DNA of 29,356 nt from Tieghemiomyces parasiticus (taxonomy: Eukaryota; Kickxellomycota; Dimargaritomycetes; Dimargaritales; Dimargaritaceae), in the NCBI GenBank assembly GCA_027575765.1, contig JANBPT010000587.1, forward strand, positions 1-29,356. Direction: 5' to 3'. The position numbers were made by a program, and so were the translations under genes. Positions within the stretch are counted from its first letter, which is position 1; every line of letters begins with the position of its first letter. Shown in pieces: positions 9,532-19,336 of this stretch. The notes under the pieces were generated by a model. It made no database searches. It worked only from the letters and a program-made list of their open reading frames with translations, and was not told the origin of the DNA.

Positions 9532-10468
9532 TTATTTAATGACAAGCTTGGCGGAAGTAAAGGAGCTTCTTGCTAACAAGAACCCAGCGGGGGGGGGTGC
9601 TCGCTTCTGGACTCGGAGAAGGGAAAGGGGAGCGGCGATAGAATCCAATGGCAGGTCTTTCAGCCCGCTCATGTCCAGGGGCGAGAACCGCGATTCTTGA
9701 TAAGGTCAGCCGGTATTACACATGGCATAGGTAAATACAACGAAGTGGCCGGTGAGGGGCAGCCACCAACCCCTGTTATGTGGCAGTTCTTCTTCTTAGT
9801 TATGGCAGAGGGGGAGTGCTCAACTCCCCTGATGCTACAGCTGCCCCCCCCCGCCCGAGTACCTTGACATCATGGAGGGAGAGGTGCCTTACGTTTCGGA
9901 TCGACAGGATCGACACAAGTATTGGTTACAGAGGCAAGGTCAGAAATTCGTTATTTTGGATTTATGTTGGGGATATAAAATATATATAAAGTGTTTATTG
10001 ATGACTGCCCGGACGGGTATATGCTAGCGTTAATGTGCAAAGTAAATAATATGACAATGGGCGGCCAGGCCGATGCAAGCGCCAGGTGGCGCAAGGAGGG
10101 ACGGTTAGAACGCAGAGGAATCCTAAAAACAAACTACTCAATTGGGGAGAAAAACGAAGTGACAAAAGATCCTGAACGCGCTCAAAGGGGCTAGCTGGTT
10201 ACTATCGTTCATTGACGAAAATTGGGCCAGATGGATAATCAAAAGGGGGAGTGTGGGTAAGGGGAAGTGAATAGAGCAGATCACCATGGTGTTGGCGTTA
10301 ATAAACCATACTGACGTGGCCTGCCCATACCTCCGTTAACGTCTCGACACCAGGAGACTTGAGTGGGTACGACGTACTGCACCAGCCTTGGGGTAGGATG
10401 GCCATCAAGTAGGACTCTCGTTACCAGAACGGCGTGCGACTTGGCGAGGGGCAGGGCGACCTCGACAT

Positions 10469-10615
10469 TTAAGCACGGCGGTCGGTCCAGGTAACGTCGT
10501 CTTTGCGAGCAACCCGACCGTAGGCACGGCGCTCCATCGGTTGGGCCACGGCGAGGGACAGGGTCACGAGCAGGATGGCGACCAGAAACAGAGGGGTGAC
10601 AGTAAAACGGGCCAT
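10469..10615 (-). CDS. very small secreted peptide or propeptide, unknown family
   Basis: An intronless frame of 48 codons plus TAA on the minus strand. The start has an ideal context (CCACCATGG). The third positions are strongly G/C, as in highly expressed genes. Residues 1-24 (MARFTVTPLFLVAILLVTLS, then LAVA) form a clear signal peptide with an A-V-A cleavage site. The remaining 24 residues, from QPMERRAYGRVA to the C-terminal TDRRA, are basic, cysteine-free and contain RR pairs at two places plus an RK. This layout, signal plus a short tail with dibasic sites, recalls kexin-processed peptide precursors, but there is no repeated peptide and no CAAX box. I recognise no homologue. The gene could also be a small secreted or membrane-inserted protein. 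A TATA element and a pyrimidine-rich leader precede it. Confidence 0.6.
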   Translation of the reverse strand: MARFTVTPLFLVAILLVTLSLAVAQPMERRAYGRVARKDDVTWTDRRA

Positions 10616-10843
10616 GGTGGAATTCGACGGTGGACTGGAGCTGAAAAGAGCGGCGGAAGTGCTAGGTCTCCAAAGAGTAGGTGGCGATATATGGCTACCG
10701 AATGGACTAGGGAGAGTACGATAGCGTTAAGATGTGCGATGGGTAGGCAAATAAAAATGAGTAAGAGCGGAGAAGTTGGAAAAGAATGATCGCCCGGATT
10801 GGACCTGAGCGCAACCGAGTTCTGGGAGGCGAAGGAAGGGTGG

Positions 10844-10853
10844 AAAATTTATA
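10844..10853 (-). promoter_or_regulatory. TATA box of the small secreted peptide gene
   Basis: TATAAATTTT on the minus strand, about 230 bp before the ATG at 10615. The spacing is almost the same as for the AIFM2-like gene. A C/T-rich leader follows it. Confidence 0.45.
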
Positions 10854-11178
10854 CCGAAAAAGAAGTCCGCGGGAGGAATGGGTCGGAGCCGCGTGGTGTT
10901 CTAGAGGACGTAGGGGCAGGTTGGGCCAGGCAAAGGACGACAGAGGCGGTAGGGGAGGGGAGAATGCGGGTGGTGGTCTACTGATTCAGTCGTGCAGCAC
11001 GGCGGACGGGCTGGGATGGGGTTTAAATGCGCAAGTTTCACGAGTCAGGGGATGGGGGTGGGAAGCGACGGCGGTGGCGGGTAGATGGGAAGGAATTTGA
11101 CAGGGCTGCGTTGGCGGGCTGGGCTGGGTCGGTTGGACAGGGTGTGTAGGTAGTGGTAGGGCGCGGAGTCCGGACCGG

Positions 11179-11185
11179 TTTTATA
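11179..11185 (-). promoter_or_regulatory. second, distal TATA element
   Basis: TATAAAA on the minus strand, followed by some 150 nt of strongly C/T-rich sequence of the kind seen in 5' leaders in this window. It could be an alternative promoter for the peptide gene (about 565 bp upstream) or belong to an unseen exon. Confidence 0.3.
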
Positions 11186-14100
11186 GGGTTGGCCAGGGCC
11201 GGCTGTTCCGCTCGTGTCGCAATACCCAGTCAACAGCGACCTGCATGGTGCGGCAAGGTTTAGAAGACGGGGACGAGCGTAGGCATTGGGACAGGTGTAC
11301 GGGTGAGGTAAGCGGTGAATGGGCAACAGGGTGATGGGCCCAAGGTAAGGGGTTGAGAGGAAGGGGTGAAGGCGGATGCGGCACGGCGAGCGGCTTGACT
11401 AGGGAGAGTTGCATGTGCGCCTGAGATGGAAGGTGGACGAAACGGTGGAAACCATACCACAGAGGTCGTCGGTGGCTGCAGCTAACAGTTACGCCTTCAC
11501 TGGTGTCCCAGTTCATAGGCAGCATACCTTGGTACCCCCCCGCGGCCCCGTCGAGCGTGCATGTCGAGTCAGACTCCCCTGCGTCATCTCGAATAAAACC
11601 CCCAGCGTTGTCACCAAAACGGCAGATTTAGCATACCAGTGTCCTCTACCCTTTACGCTCTCCGCTCTTTGGCGGTGCCGCGAGGGACCAATACGCAGAC
11701 TAGCCGCTGCAGAAGTCGGGGTGCCGATTTGATACCAGGATGCTGCAGTAACGGCGAATAAATGGTCAATAGCATATTTCTAAACGGAATGAAACATGCT
11801 GTGGCTGCAGAGACATACAGAAGGTGCGAAACATCACCGACCCTCTCCATAGGCCTTGGTCCATCGTATGGTGGCGCTCGACTCAACAACCGGGCACCCC
11901 CAATCGCGTCTATTGCATTCTGCCGTGGAATGCGTGTAGCAAAACACGTTGGACTAGCTACGTGCGGAAACATTCAGTATAGATGGAACATCACCACCCG
12001 GGCACAAAAGCGGGTGGGTGGGCCAGGTGGAGGAGGGCATCCTGTGCAAGTGCGCCGGGAACAGGTCTGGCCGCGCAAAGTCGATTTTTTCGGGCAGGTA
12101 AAACTTGCCAAATTACCTGATTGTAAGGGGCAGCCTAACCCCCTAGTTGAGGTATTCGTCAAGGGTTGTGGGGTCGACGGATATTTACCTGGTCAGGAGT
12201 CCGCCACAGGTTCCTGAGGGTTCGGTGATGTCTATCAAGAATCTCTTGGGCTCGGGGTCACGACTTGTAAATTGTTAATACCATTCTGCGGAGATAGATC
12301 CCCGGCGGACTTTCGTGAATTAAAGGATACTCACCCGAGGATTTAACCGGGACGTTAATGACCCCGGCCTTGGTTTAAACTGGCGTTCTGGATATAGTCG
12401 TCATCAAACCATCCTCCTCTCCCCTCAACGATTGCGGGCCCCTTTCAGACAAACTACTGAATACAGAAGCGGATAGGGTGGCGTTCTGGACCTAAACAGT
12501 GTGTATTTTTAGGTCCCGTCTGGTCCACATATCTACATGTGTAGCCCACTTGCTTCCTTTACCCTCCCCCCATTGAGCCGATCCACCCTGGGTACCCAGC
12601 GGATTACCATTCCTGTCCGATCTGGGCACTACTCAGTACACACTGTGGAACCAACAACCAGATCCTTTACCCTGGACCTACTACGCCACAAGATGCGTTT
12701 ATGCCTCCCCCTTAGTCTCATCATTCCCCAAGTAGGTGTCGATTTTTGCTAGCATGCAAAACTGCAGGTAACCTGCACTTTCCTCGAGGGGTCGAGTCGG
12801 CTAAGCATACTGACTCGTTGGATACACCCGTGTCGACGGAATCAGGTTGGGGTGACGAACGTCTTTGTTGGAAATTAGGCGTTTCCGCAACGAATAGGAC
12901 AATTCCAACTTAAGCAGCGCCCCGACAACACCATATAGATACTAATCGTAACACCATTAACGCCACTAGAGTCATCCGCAACGATTTACGGGTGGCATCG
13001 AGCGGGCACGTTCGACTCCGTTCATCAACAGCCGGTACTGGTAAGCGAACCCAGTCGGTGAAGAGGTCAGGGGAGGACGTTTGTCAGCCGCCATGCATTT
13101 CCCAAGAATTCTACATGGCTGTCTTCCTAGTCCACACCTTGTGTGGTCGCATGGAAAGGGAGGAAGTAGAGGCGGTGGCGTAACGGTAGGGGTAACCCAA
13201 AAATGGTAACCCGTTGCTAACCGTCCCCTGACGGAAACCGCTGATCATGCTCCAAAAGGAATAGCCCATTACTTTTCCTTGGAGTCACTAATATCTCCTA
13301 ATTTGTCAAGTATACCAGTGGTACACTGGACAGGGGAAACGACGGGCGGGGGAGGGGAAGCTATATGGGTTAAGGCAATCCGGATCGCCCGCTTACCCGT
13401 TTCGATACCAGAAAGTGCCGCATTGTAATCCCACTTTAATGTCTTCACTCCGGGGGGTTGAGCGCAGGTCGCAAGGCAACATCGGTTGGCCAATCCTATC
13501 AGGGGCATAGTCTTGAGTCAGGGGTTGTTATGGTGCCTATAATATCTCAATGGTCGTGTGCCTCATCGAACTACAGACGAGGGATGTTCGCCTCTCCTGG
13601 CTTGCCCCTCACATATCACTCGGCAGCGACAACTGGACACGAAAGGCCATCCTAATACGGCTGGCCGCTGCGTCCCCCTATCGTCCCCAAGTATCGCTCA
13701 CCATAACATGCTACCCCTTGCGGGGTGGGATTTTATTTTACTATTCGTAGTTTTGATTCAGATTTGCCTAGTGGTGCGGTTTACACCGTGCCAATAATCC
13801 GCCTATGGCCCCTGGGCGGAAACCGACAACACCCTCTTTCATAATTTTTGATCAGTGTTCGGCATATGTAGATTGCATACTAAAATGATATCCCCGTATC
13901 CGTCAGCCCGCTCTACCTTAGGGGGAGATAGGGTTCGACTCAAAGCTGATTGATATATGCTTTTCGCTGGTTGGCGAGGTAGAATTTTTCTTCAAAAACA
14001 ACGTTCTGTTGGTAGCGAGGCTTCGTCAAACCTCTGAATGGAGCGGGGCACCTGTGCTTTGCAGCAATGAGGTTAAGCAGCCCCTCTCTACTGGTGAGTG

Positions 14101-16449
14101 TAGGTTTACGTGCGTCCTTAGCCGTCGTGTTGAATTAGGTCTCAATAAAGGAAGCCAACCGAGGGCAGCCTTATATTGGATGGCGTGTTAAGCAGGATAT
14201 CCCGCACCTTTTTCACCACATACAGTTTCCGGTAATGATAGGCAATTTATCGGACCAGCGAAGATAAGGTCCTCCTTCTCCCTCATATTGACTGACCGTG
14301 TCAGTCAACCTAGGACCCCCACTATTACTTGGTTGCATGTGCAAAAAGAGTTGCTGGGATCTCGGATGCCAGAGAAAGGGCAGATTTTTCGATGCAACGT
14401 TGATTTGTCGTTCTCTATATCCTAGCCTTTTGGAGTATATTAAACCACAGGAAGACAACGAGGCATATCCGTCCGGTTTGACTGTAGTTATGACCGCTGG
14501 GGAGCCATCCAGTCATGGACTAGGAAAGCAAAGGGACAACAAGGGTTAAGGGAAGTGCAAATGTTCATAAGGTTGAAAGTCGCCAGGATGATGAAAGGCT
14601 AGGGACAAGCAAAGGATAGGTGTGGTGCCCTAAACTACTGATGCGATCAGTTGTTGCACTACCGCTCACTTTACTTTACCTAAGCTTCTTTCTTTATCTC
14701 TTTAGCCTTCTGTTCTTCATTCCATATCCCACTATGGCAATACTAACCTTCCTGAGCTGCCAGTCGGCGTCTCCCCTCCGTCAGGCACCGCCGCCTCTCG
14801 CCTCTTAGGGCTTTCCTTCCATCAGCCCCCTCCTTCTTTACTGATGCGGTAGCTTGGTAGCTACCTTCCTACTCGCCTAGGCGCCAGCCCCGCCTCGCAC
14901 TATCGTCTTTGGGTTCGCCCCTAACCCAAGCTGTAGCTATTCCAGAGGATACCGGCCATCCTTCCATATAAAAGTCACTCTGGGTCGCTACTCAATAAAC
15001 GATAGCCTAACATCTAACGCAACCAGTTTTTATCATTATCATTCCACCTTTTCGTAAGTCATTTCAGTTTATTGGTCTTTCGCTTGTTAGTCATTACCCT
15101 TAGTTTCCTCTGGGGTAGTTTTCCCTACAACAGTGGGTAAAAAGTTCAAACGATAGGAAACGCGAGAGAAGTAAAGACAGGGAGGAAGGATACGAGGACG
15201 TGAAAGGTACTTAGGAGTGCTACAAATACTAAGCACTACGTAATATGCGGCGGATGAAACTCCAAGCCCAAACGGGTTGGAGATTCTTGAGATGGCATGT
15301 TAAACGTCCTCCGATAGGGCTTAGGTGAATGCCGGTAGTTTGGTCGATGTGGCTAAGTTTGTATAGGGTAATACAACGAGAGGAATAAGCTACGAAGCGT
15401 GATACGGATGTAAAGGCGTTTTGGTAGCAGCAAGGAAGACTAGTCATAATAGGTGCATAGCAAGGTATTGGACGTTCAGCTAGTTATCGGAAATATGTTA
15501 CATGTAGTGGGAGAGGTGGCTAACTTAGTGGCGAGTGTGGTTTATGGGCACTGCAGATGGATTAGCAACAATCCGAGTGCCGAAGCGTCTTGCTCCTAGA
15601 CCGAAGAAAAGCACTCCGGTGTCCGTAAACCCCACAACTGCTTTGGCCTCCCCTATTGAACATAACTGACCAACCACTAGGAACGATGGGCGCGCAGCAG
15701 CAACGTTAAAACTACCTCGATGCCGCCACACTGTGTCCGTACCTATAGGTCATCCTGCCAGGGCCCGAGTAGCCAGGACTAGTGGTGGCTCCGCTCCCGT
15801 TCCCCACCTCCTTTTCTACTGATCGATCTGGGGCTCTCTTAGACCCTGAAGATCGACTTCAATCGGGTTGGTAATTTTTTACTATATCACGCTTCCCTGC
15901 GGACAGATACACGCCTGGTTATCCCTTCCCCCTTTGTTCCTCTTTAGTTTAGGTCTCCCTTCGTTTAGTCCGAAAGGCGGTTGGCTATCTGGGCTCATAT
16001 CTACTGTATCCTTTAGCCATTTGTGACTAGTAGCTGCCAATTCGCGATGACCACCTCTATAACCCCAACATTCCGACGCCCAATTTCGGGCACTTTTCCG
16101 TCTTTCTCCCAATATTCCTCCTTGTATCGTTGGTATTTGAAGGCAACTCTGCCATAGCCTGTAGAAACTCCAGCGCTTAAGCTCAGGCGCTTCCCTTTGC
16201 CTTATTGTGTTCCCTCCTCATCCTAATCAGCCTTAAACCTATATAATTATTTATGGCACCACCAAGTATACAATCACAACCCCGCCCCTAGACCCTGTAC
16301 TCGCTTATAGGTGCCACGGAACCTAATCCGCATTTACCGAGTTCAGCGACCTTCTCTGCCAGGACGGTCTTGGGAGGGGATCTTGCACTGCGACGTATTT
16401 ATGAAATAATCACTATGTTACAACTTCACGTTCGACCAACTGCCCAACC
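11186..16449. other. 5.2-kb region with no supportable gene
   Basis: I read both strands and found no family motif, no G/C-third-position codon bias and no convincing exon with paired splice sites. The longest open frame (11762-12217 +, 151 codons) uses AGA/AGG and A/T-ending codons freely, unlike the real genes. A 12-bp direct repeat TGGCGTTCTGGA occurs at 12381 and 12479. A hairpin is listed separately. No tRNA, rRNA, snRNA or transposon signature was seen. The base composition is near even, as in decayed or unconstrained DNA. Confidence 0.5.
14909..14929. repeat. short inverted repeat (hairpin)
   Basis: TTGGGTT and AACCCAA flank a 7-nt loop and form a 7-bp perfect stem. It lies in an otherwise featureless region and has no attached gene. 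It is short enough to be chance. Confidence 0.35.
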
Positions 16450-17781
16450 TTACCAATGCTGACCCCAGTCGGGTTCACTGTCGTCCTCGAGCAGGTTACG
16501 TACCATTTCGAAACAAAGGAACCCCAGTGACGTGGCTGGTAATACCTTGACAACGTTGGCGGCGAATCCGGCGTAGAAGAGGCGGAGGTAGGACCCACGA
16601 AACACTTCCGAGTTGACACGCGTCAGCTGGCAGTGCCGCCAAGCCAGGCGGTATACATCGGCAGTGCGGTGGCCACGGAGTTCCAAATGGGCCAGGTCGG
16701 ACCGCAGAACGTGGTGAAAGCGTTCGAGGGGATATTCCACTATCTGGTAGACAAAGGCGGCGAGGGCACCGGCGAAGAGGACGCAGGCGGGCCGGGCGGC
16801 GTAGGTGGTGAAATTGGACTCAGATGCTGCAGGCCTTGAGGAAGAATGGATACCACCCGCCGGTCCAAACTCGCGGGACATGGTCAGCGGCAGGGTGGGG
16901 GCTGCGATCTGGTCCAGTAATAGCCGCTTGGTGGCTTCGAAGGTGCCGAAAAACAGGGCAAACCCCAGTGTGTCCTTCAAAACCGTGAGGCCCGAACCCT
17001 TCCAGAGGGCGGGCAGCCCGGTAAGGCGAACAGTTGCCCGGACAAAAGTCATAACGCTAGGGTACTTGCCGCTAATAAGGTCGGCCATTTGAAACCGGGC
17101 CTTGAGGTTGTCAATGGGGACAGCCACCAAAGTCTGGGCGAACCCCGCGAGGCCACCGGCCAGGGCGCCGGCGCTTAATGTGATGTGGTACGGGAGGCGC
17201 GGGGTGGTCGTTAGCCCGGGTGCAGTGGCCGGGTCGGCAGCGCCCGCCAGTCGGATCGTCAACCGAGGTAGGCTGTATGCGTAGGTGGCGAAGAGCACGG
17301 TACCTACTGCCGAGTTGGCCAGCAGCGGAGGTATCACGTAGCGCGGCAGAAAATCGAAACCACGCTGGCGGACAGCGTGAGATATCAGCCCAAGGGACGT
17401 GCCTTGTAAACCCACCCGGAACCGCCGCGCCAGCGTGTGGTGGCGGGACTCCGGCCCCGCTGAAGCGGGCAGCGAGGCGAGGGTCCCGGCCAGTGGGGTG
17501 GTGAGGGAACGCGCTATGGCCAGGTAGTCCACGCGGAGAGGCCGGAAGAGTTTGAGCGGGGTGCGGTACCAAAGGTACAGGGGCTTTAGGAGGGCGGACC
17601 GCACCAGGGCTGTGGATAGGCCTACCTGGCCGGCTTGGCCTTTAGAAGGCGGGGCGGCGGCGGCGGCGGAGGGTGGTACGCTTGTCACTGGGGGTTCAGC
17701 GGGGGTGTCAGCTATACTTGGCTGAGACGCTCGGTTGGAGCCCGAGGCCGGTGAACGGCAACTAGGTGCTGGACCAGGCAT
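16450..17781 (-). CDS. divergent mitochondrial carrier family (SLC25-type) protein
   Basis: Single exon, 443 residues, minus strand, ATG at 17781. Members of the family exchange solutes across the inner mitochondrial membrane through three repeated two-helix modules. The second module has the classical signature VPIDNLKARFQ (221-231) with ALWKGSG behind it (258-264). The third module has YPLERFHHVL (350-359) and ends with FYAGFAANVVKVLPATSLGF (402-421), matching the last helix. The first module is degenerate and lacks the PxD/E-xx-K/R motif. The first 55 residues are a low-complexity Pro/Ser/Ala extension. The segment YRTPLKLFRPLRVDYLAIAR (72-91) resembles one I recall from a fungal carrier subgroup of unknown substrate. 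The long N-terminus and loops make the protein larger than a usual carrier (about 300). Family is firm; the substrate is unknown. Confidence 0.85.
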   Translation of the reverse strand: MPGPAPSCRSPASGSNRASQPSIADTPAEPPVTSVPPSAAAAAPPSKGQAGQVGLSTALVRSALLKPLYLWYRTPLKLFRPLRVDYLAIARSLTTPLAGTLASLPASAGPESRHHTLARRFRVGLQGTSLGLISHAVRQRGFDFLPRYVIPPLLANSAVGTVLFATYAYSLPRLTIRLAGAADPATAPGLTTTPRLPYHITLSAGALAGGLAGFAQTLVAVPIDNLKARFQMADLISGKYPSVMTFVRATVRLTGLPALWKGSGLTVLKDTLGFALFFGTFEATKRLLLDQIAAPTLPLTMSREFGPAGGIHSSSRPAASESNFTTYAARPACVLFAGALAAFVYQIVEYPLERFHHVLRSDLAHLELRGHRTADVYRLAWRHCQLTRVNSEVFRGSYLRLFYAGFAANVVKVLPATSLGFLCFEMVRNLLEDDSEPDWGQHW

Positions 17782-18206
17782 GGGCCGTGGCGGGACACTG
17801 AGCCAAGAGAGTGACTCAAATGCGGTCGTACAGGGAGGACGAGGGGGTTGTGGTGTGGACCAACAGGCGGATGGTGCTAGGAAACCATGAGCGGAAGGGC
17901 AGGGTACGGCTAGTAACCAGTATGAAAGAGGACGGGCCAGAATGCGGAGTGGCAGTAGTCCGTTTTACTCGCGCATGTTGAAAGCCCGGTTGACCAAGTC
18001 ATGGACTTCACGGGGGCTGGGGTGAGTTCTGAAAGAATTAGGGCAACGTCAGTCATTAAGCATCTGTGGATATGAGATTTGGCTTGGCAATTGCCCCACC
18101 AACGTCGTAACGGCCCAGCCAAACATGGCACGGCCTGCAATCCCGTAGTTATAACGTGGGACTTTTCTAACCAGAGGAATTGATGACCTTAGGTATATGT
18201 AAATAT
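17782..18206. other. divergent intergenic region between the carrier and EMG1
   Basis: Left part of the spacer between two divergently transcribed genes, so it should hold the carrier's promoter. A 76-codon minus-strand frame at 17910-18140 has no bias or motif. Nothing else seen. Confidence 0.5.
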
Positions 18207-18214
18207 CACGTGAT
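18205..18214 (+). promoter_or_regulatory. TATCACGTGA E-box in EMG1 promoter
   Basis: CACGTG core at 18207-18212 within TATCACGTGATT, almost the same sequence as in the RCM1 promoter. It is followed at once by AAAATTTT (about 18216-18223), an RRPE-like element of ribosome-biogenesis genes. It lies between the divergent carrier and EMG1 genes and could serve both. Confidence 0.5.
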
Positions 18215-18259
18215 TAAAATTTTCGTGGCTATGGTGCCCAGGGTCAAGTGCCGTATTCC

Positions 18260-18269
18260 TTTTTTTTTT
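18260..18269 (+). promoter_or_regulatory. poly(dT) tract in EMG1 promoter
   Basis: Ten T residues starting 53 bp after the start of CACGTG, the same geometry as at RCM1. Probably a nucleosome-excluding tract. Confidence 0.45.
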
Positions 18270-18574
18270 ATCAGAATCCGAGTTGATTTCGATAGCATCC
18301 TTTGCCAATGCTTCCCTCAGAACTATATTACAAGCCCCGAGCAGGCTTGGAAAACGAAGTCCACTCGAGAAAAAGATAATATCCTATCGACTACTGAGCT
18401 CATTACAGCCATTTCACCCTCGCCCCTTGTGCCCTCTCAATAGAAGCTCGCTCTTCGACCGCCCCGCCAACATCTAGCTTAACCCTCTGACTACATCAAC
18501 CCATACCCTGTACATTTACCCTCGCCCATCCCCTTTCCAACGCATTCCACCTCACCCCGAGTGACCCCTGCGAA

Positions 18575-19336
18575 ATGGCCGCCCAGGATACCACGGATGC
18601 CTCTACTGCCGCCCCCACAGGTAACCGGCGCCTGAACCAACACCTGGTACCGCAGGCCCCGCGCCTCCCCAAAACCGCCCAGGAGAAGGAGGCGGCCCGA
18701 CGTCTGATCGTCGTCCTCGAGCAGGCCACTTTGGAAATCTATAAAATGGGCAATGACAAGGAAGGCCGGTACCAGCTGCTTAACTGTGACGACCATAAGC
18801 ATATCCTCCGGAAGCTCAACAAGGACGCCACGGATTACCGGCCAGACATCACGCACCAGTGCTTGCTCACCCTTCTCGACAGTCCGCTCAACCGGGCGGG
18901 CCTCCTGCAGGTGTACATCCACACGCGCGACAACATCCTCATCGAGGTGAACCCGCAGATCCGTATCCCGCGTACCTTTAAGCGGTTTGCTGGGCTGATG
19001 GTGCAGCTACTACACAAACTGTCGATCCGGTCCGTGTCGGGTAACGAGCGGCTGTTGCAGGTCATCAAGAATCCGATTACCGACCACCTGCCCAAGAATT
19101 GCATCAAGCTCGCCATGTCGTACGACGCCCCTACCGTTCGTCTGTCGTCCTACCTCGCCCAGCTGCCGCAGGACAAGTCGATCGTGATGGCTGTTGGCGC
19201 CATGGCCCACGGTGACGATAACTTTGCCGATACCTATGCCGATGAGAAGATTGGCGTGAGTGAATACCCGCTGTCAGCCTCCGTCGCCTGCGGCAAGATG
19301 TGCTGCACCCTCGAAGACCTCTGGGATATCCTATAG
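18575..19336 (+). CDS. EMG1: 18S rRNA pseudouridine N1-methyltransferase Emg1/Nep1
   Basis: Single exon, 253 residues, ATG in good context (GAAATGG). Emg1 is a SPOUT-fold methyltransferase that modifies a hypermodified pseudouridine of 18S rRNA with SAM and is needed for 40S biogenesis in the nucleolus. After a disordered 35-residue start, [14 protein letters not shown] (44-57) opens the fold. [20 protein letters not shown] (89-108) is nearly invariant in the family and keeps the Asp (91) that is mutated to Gly in human Bowen-Conradi syndrome. [24 protein letters not shown] and [11 protein letters not shown] (142-152) follow, then [11 protein letters not shown] (163-173). The C-terminal half has the SAM-binding AVGAMAHG (206-213) and the knot segment [12 protein letters not shown] (230-241). 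Length agrees with the yeast and human proteins (about 250). It shares promoter motifs with RCM1. Confidence 0.96.
   Translation: MAAQDTTDASTAAPTGNRRLNQHLVPQAPRLPKTAQEKEAARRLIVVLEQATLEIYKMGNDKEGRYQLLNCDDHKHILRKLNKDATDYRPDITHQCLLTLLDSPLNRAGLLQVYIHTRDNILIEVNPQIRIPRTFKRFAGLMVQLLHKLSIRSVSGNERLLQVIKNPITDHLPKNCIKLAMSYDAPTVRLSSYLAQLPQDKSIVMAVGAMAHGDDNFADTYADEKIGVSEYPLSASVACGKMCCTLEDLWDIL

Larger units (their letters stand above)
9125..10468. other. intergenic region between GET1 and the small secreted peptide gene
   Basis: Holds the GET1 promoter on the minus strand and the 3' flank of the peptide gene at 10469. A (TTCC)n tract and a CACGTG are listed separately. An AT-rich GGATATAAAATATATATAAA stretch at about 9970-9989 resembles a TATA element, but no gene follows it on either strand. 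The three overlapping minus-strand frames at 9231-9545 are low-complexity and unrecognised. Confidence 0.55.

Noticed and set aside
9231..9545. Overlapping minus-strand frames upstream of GET1
   Set aside because: Three frames of similar length through a TTCC repeat; low complexity and no motif.
11762..12217. 151-codon plus-strand frame as a gene
   Set aside because: Codon use is unlike the real genes, there is no motif, and no promoter or splice support.
14620..14808. Hydrophobic 62-codon frame resembling a membrane protein
   Set aside because: T/C-rich DNA gives Leu/Phe/Ser runs by composition; non-biased codons and no promoter or splice signals.
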